From the NCBI GenBank assembly GCA_945643635.1, contig CALZFC010000248.1:1931001-1995000 (forward strand): a DNA stretch of 64,000 nt, written 5' to 3'. Within the stretch, counting starts at the first letter, position 1. Each line of letters opens with the position of its first letter. Positions 36,813-48,400 of this stretch are shown in pieces. A program made the position numbers and the translations under genes. This DNA comes from Allodiplogaster sudhausi (taxonomy: Eukaryota; Nematoda; Chromadorea; Rhabditida; Diplogasteridae). The notes under the pieces were generated by a model. The model was given only the letters and a program-made list of their open reading frames with translations. It did not search any database and was not told the DNA's origin.

Positions 36813-38600
36813 CACTGTATTTGAAATCACATTCATCCATTCATTCTGGAATGCTTTTGTATATACCCGGCCACCACTGATTGCAAGTATGAATATCTAA
36901 TATCTCACAGTTTTGTGCCACTAGACATGGTAAAAACTCAAACAAAGACGTCGTGACTCGGGATACAAGAGAACTTAGGAATTATAACAATTATACTATC
37001 TGCACTATACCCCGATGTCCTCAAAGTATTCCATCTTCCGGCCCTATATAAACCCTTCTCCGTGAATAAAGGCTGCAAGTCTTCTAAGTCTTCTCGCGTC
37101 TCTGTTGATCCTGCATCTACTCATCACAGGCTCTTCTCGGATCTAAGGCCGGTGGTTGTCGCCCCCCCCCCCTCTCCGTACCCCTCTCCGACAGAATCTT
37201 GTAATTGTTATTTTATGGCGAGGACTACAATTCCCCCCCCCCTCCCCTCCAGTCCTCGCCTCCAGTATAATTATTCTATTTATCTCATTTTGTTAAGGCC
37301 TTTTTTTCCTGTGCTCGGTCGGCAACAATGTCGTCAGGTCTGCCAATTCGTCAAGTTGAGCAGCAGGAACTCTCCGCCACGACTCCTACAAGACAGGTTT
37401 GCAAATAAATACGCATCATTTACGACAACCGCGCCTAGAATTATTTGTTCCCGAGTAATGTGTTCAAGTCTACTTAAACTTTGACCTTTTAAAGTTTGCT
37501 CAACTTCAGGGAAGCCAAGTTCCCGTCTCGATCCCTCATCCGAGCTTATTTCCATTCGCATGGCTCTTCATTCTCTTCGGATGGCTGTTCAATCAATTCG
37601 GGATGCTCTTGATTGAAATTGGAGGGCTCTTCAATCAATTCGAAAGGCACCTCACTGCGAGCGCAGCCAGCAATTATGTAATTTACGCTATTAATTAATT
37701 AACGTTATTTGGGTTTCGGCCCATGCAGGAAGTACTGAGTTTCTCTGGTTTACTTACCCCGCAGGGTGCCGTAAATTTTAGCTCCGTTTACCATAAGTTA
37801 GGTTACATAGATCTAACTTCTCCGCGCGTCGAGCTGAGTCGAACGTACCATAGATTTGCCTGTACAACCCATTGGAGCCCTGATAGCAGACCACTCGAAA
37901 CTTCAAGTTTTAGTCGTGTTCGCTTAAGGTGGAAATACCATATTTTGCATTAAGCTGCATAATACTGCTTACTTATTTAGTATTTTGAATATATTTGTAT
38001 AAATTTGTATTGCGTGGTACATGTAAATTAACAGAATTTTGACCCTGGTAACAGGAAATAAGCTAGTAATGTCAGTCAGATGACACAGTTCTTCGCTTGA
38101 CTCACCTAAAAAGTACAAAATAAAAATTTGCATATATTCACCCGATCCACTGAATAAGAAATCGCTTAGTGGCACCGACAACCGTGTCGCAAGAATATTT
38201 GCGCGCGTTGATGTGTGCGTTACTCGAGTCGAATCGGGCAGCAGCTGCGATGCGGGAGGCAATCGCAATGCGTTAGGCAAGAGTCGCGTGGGATAAGGCA
38301 ACGACCGCGAAGCGGCATAACATGCCAGCGACTCGCGTGCAGGTTCATATTCTGCCTCCATTTTGGCACATGCAATGTTGCATAGTGCAAAAAAACCGCC
38401 CCAGGACAATTCGGAACTTCAAGTTTAAATGGACTTTTTCTCTCTAACTTTTGGTCTATTTCCCGCGCTTGGGGCATGAAACAACAGTGAGATTAGTTGG
38501 TGGATGCGTTTTGCCGTGCCATTAAAAGATTGGGTGAAAGCTGAAGAAAACATTGTCAAACATTTTTATTTACTTTTGTTCTCTCGGTTTTCCTACCCTA
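36813..38600. other. Possible LTR-element fragment; otherwise no gene
   Basis: 37035-37110 has a TATA-like CCCTATATAAACCC, an AATAAA 25 bp later, and from 37328 a frame starting MSSGLPIRQVEQQELSATTP with a downstream GT, a layout reminiscent of an LTR and gag start. No second LTR, primer site or polymerase was found. The remainder is non-coding. Confidence 0.25.
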
Positions 38601-38637
38601 TCGATATGGGAAAGCGAAACCAGTTCTCTCTTTCCCC

Positions 38638-39020
38638 AGACCTTGACGTCTCCTGCGTCGCAATCAAGGTATCTGTTGCCCTCATTGTCCACATCGTCAG
38701 GAAGGCACACTGCTCAAGTCGATGGACAGTCGCATGGCCAAGCTGGCGGAGTGCCCGACTGATTCACCGGAACCCTACTTAACATCTCCTCTCCCAGCCA
38801 CTCATCTCACTCCCAGGACAGTTTATCTCCTACGCGTCGCATCCGCAGTCGCCCGCTGAACAGAGGCAGAGAATCGGGAGAAGGGGAACACGGGCAGTGA
38901 TCGTCGGAAAAAGGCAGCGATAAGGAGATCGCCGAGCATGATAATTCCTCTCCTGCTTTGCTGCTCCGTTACGAACGGCGTCCGTTCTCACCTCTCTCCC
39001 TACGGCATCTCTCTGGGTAA
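38638..39020 (+). other. Candidate exons of an unidentified gene
   Basis: A phase-consistent join of LDVSCVAIK (donor at 38670) to EGTLLKSMDSRMAKLAECP (acceptor at 38700) is plausible. A second segment from 38821 reads SLSPTRRIRSRPLNRG, then a stop and an open frame to a GTAACG donor at 39018. The domain is unknown, and the stop suggests either a mis-set exon border or decay. Confidence 0.25.
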
Positions 39021-39294
39021 CGCCATCGGCACCCTCCAACTCGACAGCCCAACAAGGCCGAAGCGTCATAACTTTATCATTTCAGTTTACGTCTGCACTT
39101 TATATGTTGTGAAGTTTGGACATTTATCTCAGTTTTACCAAAATGCGCTTCCCAAAAGGTCTCCTCTTATGAGAGATCCGCAAAACATTTCAATGTAATT
39201 TCGCCCGACTCAAAAAGAAAGCTTCATTAACATTTGGTCAAACTATCCTCAGTTTCCTTGATAGATTAATACATAAAATGTGCACGGCTGAGCT

Positions 39295-39402
39295 ACAAAA
39301 TTCCGAAAAAATTCCGAAGAAATGGCCTTCATAACGGAATTCGGAAATCGGAATTCGGAAGGGAAAAAAGGTCGGAATTCGGAATTCGGAATTCCGATAC
39401 AC
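39295..39402. repeat. CGGAATTCGGA short tandem repeat
   Basis: Six or more copies of CGGAATTC(GG) in about 100 bp, in both full and degenerate form. Confidence 0.85.
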
Positions 39403-40054
39403 CCCTGATGTGTATGTATAAAGAAATCGTGCACACTGGCTTCTAATATTTACATTTGAATATATTATACAATATAGGCGTACCGTGAGAGAGCACTGAT
39501 GGCTGCAGCGAGGTCGCAGTATTCAGTGAGCACCGAGCTTGAAAGTCAGTCATAAAACATAAATATATTGAAAGGTGTATCTTCTGTTTATCCTTCTGTT
39601 AAATGTAGATGATATACACTGTTGCTTGAAACAAGTAATTCTGGAGCTATGAAAAAATGCAAAATACGAAGAACTCGCACTTCCTTTCTTAAGGTATTCT
39701 CCGAATCCGCGAACAAGTTCGAGTCATGTACAACAGGAATGGTCAGCCAGGCATATCCATTTAGGGTCGACATTGTAGAGTACTTTTCTCTCAAAACTTT
39801 TTTCCTCGTTTCGTAATGAATGGCGATATTCCGATCTTCTTAGGATGCACTTCTTATTTCTTTTCACTAACAATTCGGACTAACCGAGTTCTAGCATCGT
39901 TTCTGAGTTTAAAAAGAATTGAAGTAAAATAATATTGAAAAAAAGAGAAATATGTATACATATGTACAAAATATAATATCAATATAAAACATTATTTATA
40001 TAAATATATTTAATATAAATAAATCCAGGAACGAGCGAGCGCTGCGACTCTCTT
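39403..40054. other. No recognisable gene
   Basis: AT-rich DNA ending in an ATATAAATA-rich stretch at 39950-40025. A CCAG acceptor at 40030 precedes the zinc-finger candidate. Confidence 0.5.
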
Positions 40055-40060
40055 CCGACG

Positions 40061-40533
40061 ATGCAATGCGTCGCTTGCATGGAAGGACTCGCGGACATTT
40101 AATGCCTCTGTGCCTGCCTTTACTGTGGAAACATCGTCATCTGTGGCGGGTTGGCTCTTTCTCTCTCTCTCTCTCCCTTCTTTCTTTCGCTATCTTCCTT
40201 TCCCTCCCTCTCTCTCTCCTCTCTCTCGCTTTCTTTCTCTCACTCTTTCCCTTCCTCTCTCTCTCTCACTTTCTCTCTCTCGCACTTTCTCGCCCTCTCA
40301 TTCTCACTCTTTCTCTCTCACTCCTCGCTCTCCCCCCTCTCTCTCTCTCAAGAAACTTAGCTCAACAAAAGCACCGTTCCAGCTGCATCGCCCGCGTCGT
40401 GGCGGTCGAGTTTCCTCATGTTAAATGCCCGCTGTGTCGCCATGCGTGGACGGACGAGAAGAGATTCGATCCCGGCTTTTTCTCCTCCCAGAAGGCCACC
40501 CTTTCTATTCGCTACTATGTAGACGAGTCTTGA
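40061..40533 (+). pseudogene. RING/zinc-finger-like gene, split by a CT-rich intron
   Basis: The downstream exon (about 40368-40533) encodes VKCPLCRHAWTDEKRFDPGF, a typical last half of a RING-type zinc finger, and ends VDES-stop with AATAAA at 40576. The upstream part encodes MQCVACMEGLADI and, after an in-frame TAA at 40100, CLCACLYCGNIVICG. A CT microsatellite (40160-40350) lies between, flanked by GTTGGC and a loose acceptor. Together the Cys spacing would suit an E3-ligase RING, but the stop codon and unclear splice sites leave it a probable relic or misread model. Confidence 0.4.
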
Positions 40534-41029
40534 CGGGTGATCAGAATGACGAATGCTGACGGCTTTGTGTCCACTGAATAAAGTGTTATTCCAGAGAAGT
40601 CAATTTGATGGCGAGACTTCCAGAACCATGAAATTTGCGTAATTCACACTTGTAGTATTGTCGTGCGTGTAGCTTATGTGCCATGCGTTTGAAAGACGAT
40701 TGGAAGACTCTTGGGGGTAACTTTATCATTACTTCTTACGACACTTCTAGTGGAGAGGGGGCAGCCGCCATCTCGACTCGACTGCCATTTGGCCGCTCCT
40801 TCTAAGCAAACCAAACCAAGAAAAATAACCAGTGCTATAGTCATGTGAACAAAATTTACAGAATCCCGAAGCATATTGTATTCCACGAGAGACTTAAAAG
40901 ATTCAAAATTCAAATGCAGACCAGATTGATCAGGGAACTGTATAAAAAGAATGTATAAATTACATATGTGTATGAATGACTGAACTACAAACTTATTACT
41001 CTAATATTGTGGGAGCAAGGGACGTATTA
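40534..41029. other. No recognisable gene
   Basis: Only short incidental frames. Confidence 0.5.
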
Positions 41030-41160
41030 AATCATTATGGCATCGACGCAATAGATTTGGATCTCCTCGGCAACGTAGCTCGCAGGCGACCCGGACGACG
41101 TCTTCCAGACTCCGCTGCTCGCATCGCAGCTGAGGGTGTCTTCCATACTGGTCCGCTGAG
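41030..41160 (-). pseudogene. Fragment of small cysteine-rich repeat family
   Basis: Reads TLSCDASSGVWKTSSGSPAS and then EEIQIYCVD, matching the CDASSGxW...(I/V)xIYGC core found at 50.1 kb. The upstream part is lost within about 60 bp, and a MITE starts at 41219. Confidence 0.45.
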
Positions 41161-41218
41161 TTGCCTCAAGCAAACTGGCTTCATGTCGACTATAGCTCTC
41201 GCTGTGCCGACGTGCATA

Positions 41219-41764
41219 CAGTGCCGTCCAACATTGCTGGGTCAACGATTAATAGTATTAATCCGATTAATAGGATTAATTAAATTAATTTAAATAATTC
41301 ATACTCAAATTGTGGGGCGGGGAAGCATCTCTTGTGGTTTTCTTTAAAAGCTTTTCCCCGCTGTTTAGCAGCAGTTTTGCATGAAAATATTATTTCTCAA
41401 AATGTAAGCTTTACAAGTCGTGTAAAAGTAAATTAAAAGCTATTGTTAATTATGAAATCGTCCCAACAAACACAATGAAAACAAGATTATAGCGGAATAA
41501 TCACAAATAGCAATATTCTAGTTTTTCGAGGATGCGGCTGGCATTTCCCGGCAGCGCATTGTCCTAAAGACCGGGGAAAAGCCACCCTTTTTTTATGTCA
41601 ATTTGTGGCATTTTCGTAATTTAACTTGATGAATGCTTATCCCATATCGCGAAATCGCTTCTCTGAAAAGAAAAACACAACCGCTCCACAATTTGTGTTT
41701 GAATTATTTTAATTAATTTAATTAATCCTATTAATCGCGGACCCAACCATGTTGGACTGTACTG
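41219..41764. mobile_element. MITE with CAGTRCCGYCCAACA-type ends
   Basis: The left end (CAGTGCCGTCCAACATTGCTGG) and the right end (CCAACCATGTTGGACTGTACTG) form inverted repeats continuing through AATTAATCCTATTAAT and AAATTGTGG-type sequence. It is 546 bp with no coding capacity. A TA precedes the left end; the right TA is mutated. Related ends occur at 44139/49917 and 57114/60185. Confidence 0.85.
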
Positions 41765-41987
41765 CATATACATGCCTACTTACATTTACATAAGCATCAA
41801 AGAACAGAGCTCTCGTACAATTTCTTTGACGACGATCGTCGATTCCTCACAACGGATTATGCCGTCGAGGAGACGCGGCGGAATGTTGGCGCAAGCGTAC
41901 GCAATACTGTCGCAAGCAGTGGGTTTCGGAGCCGTGCACGGGGCTGAAATTGTGAAGATAGACAGACAACAAATTACCAACGAATTA

Positions 41988-42885
41988 TCACTTTTCCATG
42001 AAAAGACACAAACCATCTGAGAACGTCGTTGTCTTAGCCGCTGTCGTCGTTGTTATCGTTGTTGTCGTGGTCGGGACAGCCGTTGTTGTGGACGTCGTCT
42101 CCGTGGTGGTTTTCTTTAGGGAGGAGGTCTTCTCCGTGGTGGTCATCTCCGGGGTGGTCGTCTCCGTGGTGGTCTCCTTCAGGGTGGTCGTCTCCGTGGT
42201 GGTCATCTTCGGGGTGGTCTTTTCGGTGGTGGTCTCCTTCGGGGTGGTCTTCTCCGCGGCGGTCGTCTCCGTGGTGGTCGTCTCCGTGGTGGTCTCCTTC
42301 GGGGTGTTCTTCTCCGTGGTGCTTTCTTCCGGGGCTGATTTCACAGCGGTGATCTTCTCCTCCGTGGTTGTCGTGGCTGTAGTGGTGGTGGTCTTCGCCG
42401 AAGCGGGGCATGTTGCTGGCTTGAGGTGCAGCGGCTGAGCCTGACAAGAATAGTCGTGGACACTTCCTAGTAGAGCACAGAGGGAGCGGTTCCCGTCAAA
42501 GGCCACCGCCTCGCATTCGGGCAACTGTAACAATTTTGTTCATTTTATAAACATAAATACAACTTTAGTTTATTTCTTAATGCATCACCTGGTCGCATTG
42601 CATCGTGCAATCTTGTAGTATTGATATACCCGGGAGCAGCGCCAGCCTTGGCCTTAGCTCGGTCGACTCCAAGTCCTCTTCATACTCGCATGACATCTTT
42701 GAATTGGTCTAAATCTCTGCGAATTGATTGATCATAAGAGCGACATTGCTTAACCAAATCTAATATATATTTGCGCATAAAGTTTTTCATCGAATTTGGA
42801 TGATGCCCATGGAACCGACGCAGTTTGTGAGGATAAGAAGATGAAGAAGAAGCAGCAGCCTCTTGAATGCCTCGCCACCCGCCAT
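41988..42885 (-). CDS. Secreted Cys-domain/mucin-like protein, copy 1
   Basis: Three exons: 42885-42820, 42696-42589 and 42524-41988, 236 aa. Exon 1 is a signal peptide (MAGGEAFKRLLLLLHLLILT). Exon 2 (MSCEYEEDLESTELRPRLAL then LQDCTMQCDQ) and the start of exon 3 (LPECEAVAFDGNRSLCALLG, then SCQAQPLHLKPATC) form one seven-cysteine domain with PAN/apple-like spacing. About 110 residues of Thr/Glu/Lys-rich low-complexity repeats follow (KETTTETTT units), likely O-glycosylated. It is probably an extracellular or cuticle-associated protein. Function unknown. Three paralogs follow at 52-60 kb. The 3' end is uncertain, because paralogs appear to splice out of the Thr-rich exon. Confidence 0.75.
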
Positions 42886-44138
42886 CACTGCTCGGCCTCC
42901 GACTGTGCGGCTTCAGTGTTGTTCAGTTGATCGTTACTTTGTGATTTCCACAGCGACGCCTAGCGACGGAAGGAACGCCCGTAAGTGGCCTAACGCCCTT
43001 TTGTGCCTTTGCGAATTGGTGCAACAAATTCTTTGATTTGATCACTTGAACAAATGATCTCAGAAAGCAGGAAAGACAAAAGAAGAACCAGATTGGAAAG
43101 AAGAGTCAAGATCTTTTTTTGATATACCCATTCCTCTTTGTAATCCAAATCTTGGTAAACGCATGGAAGGCTTTCTTAGAAGTGTTCTTAGATTACCGTC
43201 TTAGATTAGTTGGCACACAGTGTCTCTAAGACCTAATTTTCTGTGACCTAATCGACACCACTTGGACATTTTCGCTTCTTCTATTAAGAATACAACAAAG
43301 CACAATCCTGACAAGGAACACGGCTTCTTGCAACTGATTGAAAAAAGAGGTGGAAAGAGTTGAATCAAACTTTGCGATTAAGATTTATAAGGGAGAGAAA
43401 ATGAACGAGGTGTTCGGAGAAAATCGATAGGAAGGACGTGTGGGAGACCATAGCAGAAGTGTTTAGGACCGTGTGAGGAATAATGACGTGGCTGATAAGG
43501 ACGAAGAATCTCACCGTACGACGATGATGATTCATTGCTTCTTTAGGGGTCATTTCGTGATGGTGTTGTTCTTGAAGCCACAGTCGATGCTTCTATCATT
43601 TCGATTATCACGTGCATATTCCTATCTAACGCCTAATTGATCATCCGTTTGTCATTATTTTTGCCACTGACGTTTCTTTGTTGTGTGAGTAGGTTCTGCG
43701 GCCTTCTAAATTCTCGGCGTGATCGACAATATACATACATATGTATGTACATACTATTTGCAGATGTGAACCTATGTATGTAGTTCTGAGAACAAGAAAT
43801 CTTTACTGCAGTATCATATATGATTTTATGAGTAAGCGTTTACTATGTCTGTATATATTTTGTTCCACTAGTACTTCTAAGGAAACGAATGACAATATTG
43901 ATTGTTAACATAAATCTTGGTAGACCTCATTTGTTCGACGGATATGACTGTGCAGGGAAAGATGGCAGCATAAACACACGCGTATATCCACTATACTATA
44001 GTACACATCCGCACGGGGATATGCAAGATCGATTTGTGTGGGGAGTGTAGTTATTATAGTGCTGTGGCCGAGATTTCTCAGAGATTTCGCCGAACTTCAA
44101 AATCGCACTTTAACCATGACGTATTCGTATAATATATA
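42886..44138. other. No recognisable gene
   Basis: Upstream DNA of copy 1. 43780-43930 weakly resembles 55480-55600. Contains short ACATACATATGT runs. Confidence 0.5.
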
Positions 44139-44814
44139 TAGTACCGCCCAACATTGTTGGGTACGAAATTAATCCGATTAATTAAATTAATTTAAATAAT
44201 TCAAACTGGAATTGCGAAGTGCTGAGGACATGCCGTGCGATTTCCTCTGAGGGTTTTATGTCTTTTTTCATTGTGCATAATCCTGGAAAAAACCGTTTTC
44301 CAAAACATGGCGAAATGACAAAGATCTGACAATTTCACAAAGCTACGCTGTTTAGCGGAATTTTTTTCGAGGAGGCATTCGGATGAGAAACGAGCTGGCT
44401 GAATCCAGCAGCCAAACTACAAACAACAAATTAGAGTGAAATTTTCTGAGCGCTTCTTATTTTGTTTAAGTTTCTTCCTTTGTTTTGCTTTAGTTTCTTA
44501 TCATTTTTGGGTATTAATGATAAGAAAAATGATAAACAAGATTTTCTGCAGCGAGCAAAAAAACTGCTCTTGGAGAGCATCGAACACCGGACCTTGGGAT
44601 TCCCAGTCAAACGCTGTCGCAATACACCACACGGAGTTTGAAGACAGGAGAATGTACCTTTCCTATCACATTGTCCGCAGCCTCATCTAAGAAGCGTGGA
44701 GGATGACGATTCAAGAGGCTTGTCTTGTTAATTTTTGCAAAGCGTAGACCTCCCAACGCTTTTCATTTTTGCAAAGCGTAGACCGCAACGCTTTTCATTG
44801 CAAAGAGTTGATAA

Positions 44815-45019
44815 TCTCCGCGATCGACCTCTCTCTCTTCACGGTCTCTCTCATTCTCTTTCCCTCTCTCCCCCTTTTTACTGTGTCTCTCATTCTCTCT
44901 CTCGTTCACACATACTCTCTCTCTCTCTTTCTCTCTCGTTCATACATACTCTCTCTCTCCCTCTCTCGCTCAATCTCTCTCACTCTTTCAATCTATCCCC
45001 TCCACTCTTTCTCTGTCGT

Positions 45020-45056
<37 letters not shown>

Positions 45057-45135
45057 TTAAATATTTCTCTCCCAGTCTCGTTTTATCTCTCTCCTTCTCC
45101 CCCTCTATCTCTCCCTCTTATTTCGATCTCTTTTC
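44815..45135. repeat. CT-rich centre of the outer element
   Basis: Alternating CT tracts with CA and TTTC interruptions, the longest perfect run at about 45028-45050. Open frames here are artefacts of the repeat. Confidence 0.9.
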
Positions 45136-45444
45136 ATTCTAAGCAATTTTTGGTTTATTTTTGGTCGGGTCCGGTCAGGATAGAAAATTTACATTCGATT
45201 GTCCCTGAGCTGCGTGTGGTGTATTGCGACAGCGTTTGACTGGGAATCCCAAGGTCAGGTGTTCGATGCTCTCCAAGAGCAGTTTTTTTTGCTTGCTGCA
45301 GAAAATCTTGTTTATCATTTTTCCTATCATTTATACCCAAAAATGATTAAAAAAAACTAAAGCAAAACAAAGGAAGAAACTTAAACAAAATAAGAAGCGC
45401 TCAGAAAATTTCACTCTAATTTGTTGTTTATAGTTTGGCTGCTG

Positions 45445-48400
45445 CACACAGAGAAGAAAGTTACCGCGCTGGTAACAATTACGCGGAACATATTGTTCCG
45501 AAAATGCACCGGAGCAATAATGTTTCGCCCAGCGAACTTTTGATTGTTACATTTAAAAGATACCAGCGCGGTAACAAGTGAATGAGGCAATTTGTTCCCA
45601 CCGATGTAACATAAAAGTTCGCTAGTGCTAGCCCCGGCTAGGCAGCCCGCTCGCTTTATCGATTGATTTTTTTTTTTGCTTTCTTGCTGCATATTCCCAA
45701 TAAGAATTCAGTGTTGCGTGTTAATAAAATGTTGCAAGTTTGACACGTGTTAAATCCTTTTTAATAAGGTTAATTCAATGGCAGGAAAACACCGTAAAAC
45801 CAACAGAAAAATCAACAACAAGGAAGACAACTTGGAACAAATGTAAGTGGCAATGAAAAAAATGAACTCGTAAAAGTGGGAATGGTATTCTATTGATAAT
45901 CTATATGCTATCGATACTATTTTCAATCTCAAGAACATAAAGGGTGACAATCATGAAGAAAAAACTCGTAATGACGAGAAATGAGCAGCACCTATCATTA
46001 GATAACAAAAGAAAGGAATTCTACTTGTGCTTAGCTCCGCATATCTTGCGGTGAAGTCTGGCCGCCTCTCCAGACAGAGCAATGTTAACGCCGGCGAGAT
46101 GTGCGAGGAGAGTCACTTCGGACTTGACTGGGCCAGCGAGCTCCAAATTGAACACCCAGAACGCGGAGAGGTAGGCGAGCAGCGCGTCCGCAAAAGAACC
46201 GTCTACCTGCATGAGAATGAGAAATCAGTCATGTTCTTGAATTAAACTTCTGAATTAAATGTATCCCAAGTAAATGTTTTGTGCTGAACAACAAGAAAAC
46301 GTGAACGAAGTAGTAATGTTTTGACGATGGGAAAAATATAATGTACTAATATCATGAAATATCCGAAATAATGAAATATGAACAAATCCAAAAGGTTAAT
46401 GGGAAAAATATTTTGCAATAAGATTGAAATGAATATAAAAGAATCAAACCGTAGAATCGATTCCTTCCATGGCGATCGTGAACTTGTCCGTGACGTTGCC
46501 GTACGAGACAATAACCGGTTGGGTTATTCCCTGGCCTTTAACGTGACTCAGCGCTGTTCCCGCTGCATACGCATTCTTGAACATCAGAATTACGAAATTT
46601 GTAGCAGGATATATTTGCAAACAAGTCAAATTATAGGGATTTATGTCTTCTAATTTCAATAATTCACGCTAATTAATAGTCATACTCCCTTTTAGGTTTC
46701 AGCAATGGTTCTTCTTGTAAAAACGAGACTAAAAGTACGAATCTCGAATCGAATGAAGATGTGCTTGATCCTGGAAGGCTCCTTTTTCTTGTCGGTGGCC
46801 TTGAAGAGGGCAAGAAGGTTCAGCACACAACCAAGCGCGATGCAATCTGGAAAGAAAGCTTAAGTAAACAAAGAACTTGTCTATATGTAATCAGTGAAAA
46901 AGAATGCACTACCGTACAATGTACAATCCGACTACCGTAATGCTTGCTTGCAGTATTGGATTACGGATAGTATAACCAAACCTTTTGAGTTATAAGGGAA
47001 TGCGTTGGCAGCCAAAATGGAGTTCATTCTCGATTCCCCCAGGGTACGCAACGCAATGTCGGCAACGGAGGGCGCAATTTCCCGAATGAGCCGAGCCGGA
47101 AAGTCGTTTGTCGACTCACAGTACGCGGCGATGAAGTCTCGCACAAACTGACATGATACTATTATAGGATGCCATTCATTATAAACACCAAGATATTTTA
47201 GTGCGGTATTGAAAAATACAATGCCAATGAACCAGACACGGGGATCACTTTCCACCAAGACTGTTAATGGTTAATACTGATTTAACAACGAATAAATAAA
47301 CGAACGTATTGAGCCTGGCTGAGGAAGGTGTATCGCAGATTCGGTAGGGCCATTCTTTTGGCTGAAGCGAACTCGAGGCAAACTGGAAAAAAGAAATAAC
47401 ATTCTTTAAAGTATTGGCGAGCATTCTAACTCAAAGAGCAAGCAGAGTGCAAAAAATTTAAGTGATAAAAACACATTTTAACCGCGTCTTTTTGACGACT
47501 TCATTATGGTCGAGGCTGCCAAGCACTAGGGAGTTGACACGCTACAAATATTTCAGGAGAAAAATGATTACTTATACTAAAATTTAAAGTTTTGGAAAGT
47601 CAAGAATGGAATACTGACATTTAGATCTTCCTCTGTCTCTTCATGGGGCTCTTCCTCCTGGCTAGTACGTAACTTCCGATTGTAGTTGCGCGGGGGAGAG
47701 GCCAACAGTCCACGCTTACCGAATTCGTGACGCAGCCTTCTAATTCGCTTCTCAACGAGTCCATTGCTGTTGTGGGCGAATGCAAGCTGAAGTAAATGTA
47801 GTGTTAATAGTGCAGGTAAAAGAAAAAGTAAAAAGGTTCACAATTGAGATTGAAAGCGGCTGGACAACGCATCTCTAAAAGGGAATTTGTTTACTATCAT
47901 TTTTCTGTTGCTTTGGGCTTAAATTCTATGCTATTTTACTATAAAAATACTACTATTAGGTGTTTCTCCTGCGGTATCTCGTGAGTCTTTCTGCAAATCT
48001 AGAATATTCCGCTAAAAACTCTATCTTCGTGAGTTTAACGAAGAAGTTCAAGCATAATTACTCAAAGTTGCTCAAATCTCACAAATAAAGTATTATAATT
48101 GTCGATACAGAAAAATAAGTACCTTAATTAACTGTCTCTTGTCTTGAAATGGCGCTTACATTATACGCTCAATAGATTTGGAATTTCTGCAAAAAATATC
48201 ATTCGAAAATTAACTGAAATTAATGGAATAACATGGTAGTTCGATTATGTCAAAACAAAAATATCCACACCTGAAGCCTACGTAATCCTTAGAAAAGAGC
48301 AGTCACGAACTCGCACTGTAAAGTACGGTACATTTTATGAGCTCTAGACAGGCTTGTTAAAAGGCTTTCTAATACTTGGCCCCACTAGAATATTATCTGA

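Noticed and set aside
36813..37480. Complete LTR retrotransposon
   Set aside because: A TATA-like box, AATAAA and a gag-like start are suggestive, but no paired LTR, primer site or polymerase frame was found.
41998..42438. Val-rich and Trp/Ser-rich plus-strand frames over the mucin-like exon
   Set aside because: Complement of the Thr-rich coding repeat; no start context, splice support or family match.
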